DNA from: Chelatococcus caeni
GTDB lineage: Bacteria; Pseudomonadota; Alphaproteobacteria; Rhizobiales; Beijerinckiaceae
Length of the DNA stretch: 64,000 nt
Direction of reading: 5' to 3'
Assembly (NCBI RefSeq): GCF_014196925.1
Contig: NZ_JACIEN010000001.1
Coordinates: 806,001-870,000, forward strand
Shown: positions 61,283 through 64,000 of the stretch, one piece after another
Position numbering within the stretch: position 1 is the first letter of the stretch
Layout of the letters: each line of letters starts with the position of its first letter
The notes under the pieces: generated by a model
The model's input: only the letters and a program-made list of their open reading frames with translations
What the model was told of the DNA's origin: nothing
Database searches by the model: none
Program-made: the position numbers and the translations under genes

Positions 61283-62178
61283 GCGGCTTCATCGTCACCG
61301 GCACCGATACAGGCATCGGCAAGACCGTCTTCTGCGCCGCGCTCGCCGGCGCGCTTCGTGGCTTCTACTGGAAGCCGGTGCAGGCCGGCCTCGACGGCGA
61401 GACGGATTCGGAGACAGTGCGCCGCCTCTCCGGCCTGCCGGATGGACATGTCCTGCCCGAGGCCTACCGTCTCGCCCTGCCGGCCTCGCCCCACCGCGCC
61501 GCGGAGGCGGAAGGCCTTGCGATCGATGTGGGATCGGTCCTGCGATCCCCGAGGCACACCATAGGGCGCGAGAGCACCATCGCTCCCTCCCCCCGCGAAG
61601 CGGCGGGGAGGGCTGGGGTGGGGGGCGGCTCCGCATTTGGATGCTCGCCGAGCCAGGCAGAACCGAGCCAGGGGGAACTCGCCAGCAACTTCGGGCAGAC
61701 CTGCTCCAGGCCCGAGCGCCCCCCACCCCTAGCCCCTCCCCGCCGCAGGCGGGGGGGAGGGGATCCGGGCGCTCCCGGCTCAGTGGCCTCTTCGCGCGAT
61801 CTGGGCGCGCTCACCCTGCCCGCCGTCGCCGGCCCGCTCGTCGTTGAGGGCGCCGGCGGGCCGATGGTGCCGCTGACGCGGGGCACGCTTTTCATCGACG
61901 TCTTCGCCGCCTGGGGCCTGCCGGTCATCCTCTGCGCCGCGACGCGCCTCGGCACCATCAACCATACGCTGCTCGCCCTCGAGGCTCTGAAGCGGCGGGA
62001 TATTCCCGTCCACGGCGTCGCCTTCATCGGCGAGGCGAACGAGGACAGCGAGGCCATCATCGCCGAACTCGGCGGGGCGCGCCGCCTCGGCCGCCTGCCG
62101 CTCCTGACGGCCCTGACGCGGGAAGCGCTCGCCGCGGCCTTCGCTGGCGCGTTCGATCCGGCCGACTTCCGGTCATGA
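61279..62178 (+). CDS. bioD: dethiobiotin synthetase with a repeat-derived insert
   Basis: A 299-residue ATP-dependent carboxylase/ligase forming dethiobiotin from 7,8-diaminopelargonate. The P-loop GTDTGIGKT (residues 7-15), [15 protein letters not shown] and the [15 protein letters not shown] region are intact. The family is normally about 210-240 residues. Here about 85 residues (roughly 90-176), full of Pro, Gly, Arg and Ser, sit between [10 protein letters not shown] and [10 protein letters not shown], where other BioD proteins are continuous. The DNA of the insert is a pair of inverted GC-rich hairpins (61585-61762). The frame stays open and operon overlaps are kept, so the protein may still fold with the insert as a loop. 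It starts by overlapping the bioF stop. Confidence 0.9.
   Translation: MSGFIVTGTDTGIGKTVFCAALAGALRGFYWKPVQAGLDGETDSETVRRLSGLPDGHVLPEAYRLALPASPHRAAEAEGLAIDVGSVLRSPRHTIGRESTIAPSPREAAGRAGVGGGSAFGCSPSQAEPSQGELASNFGQTCSRPERPPPLAPPRRRRGGGDPGAPGSVASSRDLGALTLPAVAGPLVVEGAGGPMVPLTRGTLFIDVFAAWGLPVILCAATRLGTINHTLLALEALKRRDIPVHGVAFIGEANEDSEAIIAELGGARRLGRLPLLTALTREALAAAFAGAFDPADFRS
61585..61762. repeat. REP/MITE-like inverted hairpin pair inside bioD
   Basis: The left end holds a hairpin CCCTCCCCCCGC...CGGCGGGGAGGG (61585-61612) and continues CTGGGGTGGGGGGC. The right end holds its inverted counterpart, CCCCCCACCCCTAG then CCCCTCCCCGCC...GCGGGGGGGAGGGG (about 61718-61762). The two ends are imperfect inverted repeats of each other over about 24 bp, around about 95 bp of spacer. 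This layout is typical of paired REP (BIME) or MITE-like elements that recur in Hyphomicrobiales genomes. It sits in frame within a coding gene. Confidence 0.75.
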
Positions 62179-63464
62179 CCATGGACCATCGCACGACCTT
62201 CGCCGGCCCGTCTCCGGTCTGGCATCCCTTTACCCAGCACGCGCTCGCGCCCGAGCCGCCGCTCGTCCTGCGCGGTGAGGGCGCGTGGCTGACGACGGCG
62301 ACGGGCGAGCGCATTCTCGACGCCATCTCCTCCTGGTGGGTCATCACCCACGGCCATTGCCACCCGCGCATCGTGGCGGCGATCCGCGATCAGGCCGGGG
62401 AACTCGACCAGGTCATCTTCGCCGGCCATACCCATCTGGCGGCCGAGGCGCTGGCGCGCCGACTGGTGGCCCTGGCGCCGGCGGGGCTCGCCCATGTCTT
62501 CTTCTCCGACAGCGGCTCCACCGCCGTCGAGGTCGCGCTCAAGATGGCGGTCGGCTACTGGCGCAACATCGCTGAGCCGCGCAGCCGCATCCTTGCCCTC
62601 GAACACGGCTATCACGGCGACACCATCGGCACGATGTCGGCCGGCGCGCGCGGCATCTACAATGCCGCCTACGAGCCGCTGCTCTTCGATGTCACCCGCC
62701 TGCCGTTCCCGGCGCAGGGCCGCGAGGAGGCGACGCTCACCGCGCTCGAAGCCGCCTGCCGGGAGGCGCCTTGTGCCGCGCTCCTCGTCGAGCCGCTCAT
62801 CCTCGGCGCGGGGGGCATGCTGGTCTATCCGGCCTGGGTGCTCGCCGAGATGCGCAGCATCTGCGACCGCCACGGCGTGCTCCTCATCGCCGACGAGGTG
62901 ATGACCGGCTTCGGCCGCACGGGCCGGCTCTTCGCCTGCGAGCACGCCAGCGTCATGCCGGATATCCTGTGCTGCGCCAAGGGCCTCACCGGCGGCGCGC
63001 TGCCGCTCGCCGTCACCCTCTGCCGCCGCGAGATTTTCGACGCCCATTATTCCGAGGACCGTCGGCGCACCTTCTTTCATTCGAGCTCGTTCACGGCCAA
63101 CCCCATCGCCTGCGCCGCGGCCAACGCCAATCTCGACATCTGGGACGAGGAGCCGGTCGCAGAGCGCATCGCCGCTCTCGGCGCCCTGCAGGAGGAGCGG
63201 CTGGCACGCTTCCATGACGACGCGCGCTTCGCCAGCATGCGGCGCCTCGGCACCGTCGCGGCGCTCGATCTCGCGGTCGACGATCCCGGCTATCTCGCCG
63301 GCATCGGCCTTGAGCTCGCGGCCTTCTTCCGCGAGAGAGGGCTCCTGCTGCGCCCGCTCGGCAATACCATCTACGTCATGCCGCCCTATTGCGTGACGGC
63401 CGGGGACCTCGACCGCGTCTACGCCGCCATTGCCGCGGCGGCCGAGCACTTCGGGCGGGGGTGA
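62175..63464 (+). CDS. bioA: adenosylmethionine-8-amino-7-oxononanoate aminotransferase
   Basis: A 429-residue class III PLP aminotransferase that makes 7,8-diaminopelargonate from KAPA with SAM as amino donor. The substrate-binding WHPFTQH near the N-terminus, [11 protein letters not shown] (about 54-64) and the PLP-binding Lys269 in [16 protein letters not shown] are all present. Start ATG 62175 overlaps the bioD stop (ATGA); ATG 62181 is a close alternative. Confidence 0.96.
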   Translation: MTMDHRTTFAGPSPVWHPFTQHALAPEPPLVLRGEGAWLTTATGERILDAISSWWVITHGHCHPRIVAAIRDQAGELDQVIFAGHTHLAAEALARRLVALAPAGLAHVFFSDSGSTAVEVALKMAVGYWRNIAEPRSRILALEHGYHGDTIGTMSAGARGIYNAAYEPLLFDVTRLPFPAQGREEATLTALEAACREAPCAALLVEPLILGAGGMLVYPAWVLAEMRSICDRHGVLLIADEVMTGFGRTGRLFACEHASVMPDILCCAKGLTGGALPLAVTLCRREIFDAHYSEDRRRTFFHSSSFTANPIACAAANANLDIWDEEPVAERIAALGALQEERLARFHDDARFASMRRLGTVAALDLAVDDPGYLAGIGLELAAFFRERGLLLRPLGNTIYVMPPYCVTAGDLDRVYAAIAAAAEHFGRG

Positions 63465-64000
63465 TGGGGGGCACCCGCATCGCCGGCCTCGGCCATCATG
63501 CCCCGGCGCGCGTGGTGGCGAATGCCGAGATCGAGGCGCGCCTCGGCCTCGACGAGGGCTGGATCGCCCGCCGCACCGGCATCCGCGAGCGGCGCTGGGC
63601 GGCACCCGGCGAGGCGGTGAGCGACCTTGCCGTGCCGGCGGCGGCGATGGCGCTCGCCCAGGCGGGCATCGCGCCCGATGCCGTCGGCCTCGTCCTCCTC
63701 GCCACCAGCACGCCCGACCACCTCCTGCCGCCGACCGCCCCAATCGTTGCGCATCGGCTCGGCCTCTCCTGCGGGGCGGTGGACCTCACGGGCGCCTGCG
63801 CCGGCTTTCTCTATGCCTTCGTGCTGGCGGAGGGCTTCGTGCGCACGACGGGGCGGGCGGCGCTCGTGATCGCGGCCAATATCCTGTCCCGGCGCATCGA
63901 CCCGGACGACCGCATGACGGCGGCGCTCTTCGCCGATGCCGCCGGGGCGCTCGTTCTCGCGCCCGATCCGCGCCCCGAGGCCGGGCTCCTGGCTTCAGCG
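63464..64000 (+). CDS. bioZ: 3-oxoacyl-ACP synthase III-like BioZ, N-terminal part
   Basis: The frame starts at ATG 63464 (TGATG overlap with the bioA stop) and is open to the right edge, giving 179 residues; the end is outside the window. The sequence is a KAS III/FabH homologue: [14 protein letters not shown] (about 31-44), [16 protein letters not shown] (about 80-95) and the catalytic Cys112 in [12 protein letters not shown], the same position as in FabH. In bioBFDAZ operons this gene is BioZ, which condenses glutaryl-CoA or a related precursor with malonyl-ACP to start pimeloyl-ACP synthesis. A housekeeping FabH is the alternative but unlikely in this operon. Confidence 0.9.
   Translation, partial: MGGTRIAGLGHHAPARVVANAEIEARLGLDEGWIARRTGIRERRWAAPGEAVSDLAVPAAAMALAQAGIAPDAVGLVLLATSTPDHLLPPTAPIVAHRLGLSCGAVDLTGACAGFLYAFVLAEGFVRTTGRAALVIAANILSRRIDPDDRMTAALFADAAGALVLAPDPRPEAGLLASA

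Overview
The window is GC-rich, densely packed bacterial DNA. A BioR-type GntR regulator sits beside a bioBFDAZ-order biotin operon, and TRAP and NMT1-type transporters, phasins, hydantoinase-type genes and VapBC are also present. Together these point to an alphaproteobacterium, most likely of the order Hyphomicrobiales (inference; no rRNA or tRNA gene is visible to confirm it). No CRISPR array, complete insertion sequence or prophage was seen.

Layout, left to right. (1) 1-4633: the end of an ABC solute-binding protein, then translationally coupled hyuA/hyuB (hydantoinase/oxoprolinase family). (2) 4764-13054: a catabolic block made of a TRAP binding protein, a D-2-hydroxyacid dehydrogenase, an iron-dependent alcohol dehydrogenase, a short-chain dehydrogenase, TRAP permeases, a DUF1330 protein and an IclR-family regulator. 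Four copies of one 29-bp operator-like sequence stand in front of its transcription units, so it looks like one local regulon although the TRAP genes are split. (3) 13324-18079: a LysR regulator divergent from a PrpF/GalD-like tautomerase and a complete NMT1-type ABC importer. (4) 18574-34246: a long run of genes all on the + strand, with phasins at both ends. It holds an AraC regulator behind a near-consensus FNR/FixK box, phosphate acyltransferase, acetate kinase, a DUF3141 PhaC-like protein with a Cys nucleophile motif, a FabI-type reductase, a two-subunit CoA transferase, an AI-2E permease and a HlyD-like protein. This is the most system-like part of the window; I read it as a microaerobic carbon-overflow/acyl-phosphate module (inference).

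(5) 34378-42580: an eight-haem cytochrome with HEAT and TPR repeats, an exported arylsulfatase, an exported protein with a Tyr/Pro-rich tail, and a membrane TPR regulator. (6) 42726-43606: a decayed gene fragment beside a VapBC toxin-antitoxin pair. (7) 43801-55875: many small regulator-plus-enzyme pairs (MFS, DUF3500, O-methyltransferase with TetR, AraC with SDR, TetR with an NTF2-like protein and an unknown coupled protein, an Imm11-like protein, a methyltransferase, DsbA with an NAD(P)-binding protein and HxlR), several with visible palindromic operators. (8) 55945-58068: a 707-residue protein of unknown function with glycine-rich hydrophobic segments, preceded by an unusually AT-rich spacer.

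(9) 58395-64000: bioR and bioB-bioF-bioD-bioA-bioZ (bioZ runs off the edge), with BioR boxes at bioR and bioB. bioD carries an in-frame insert of about 85 codons made of a pair of inverted GC-rich hairpins, that is, a REP/MITE-like element captured inside a housekeeping gene.
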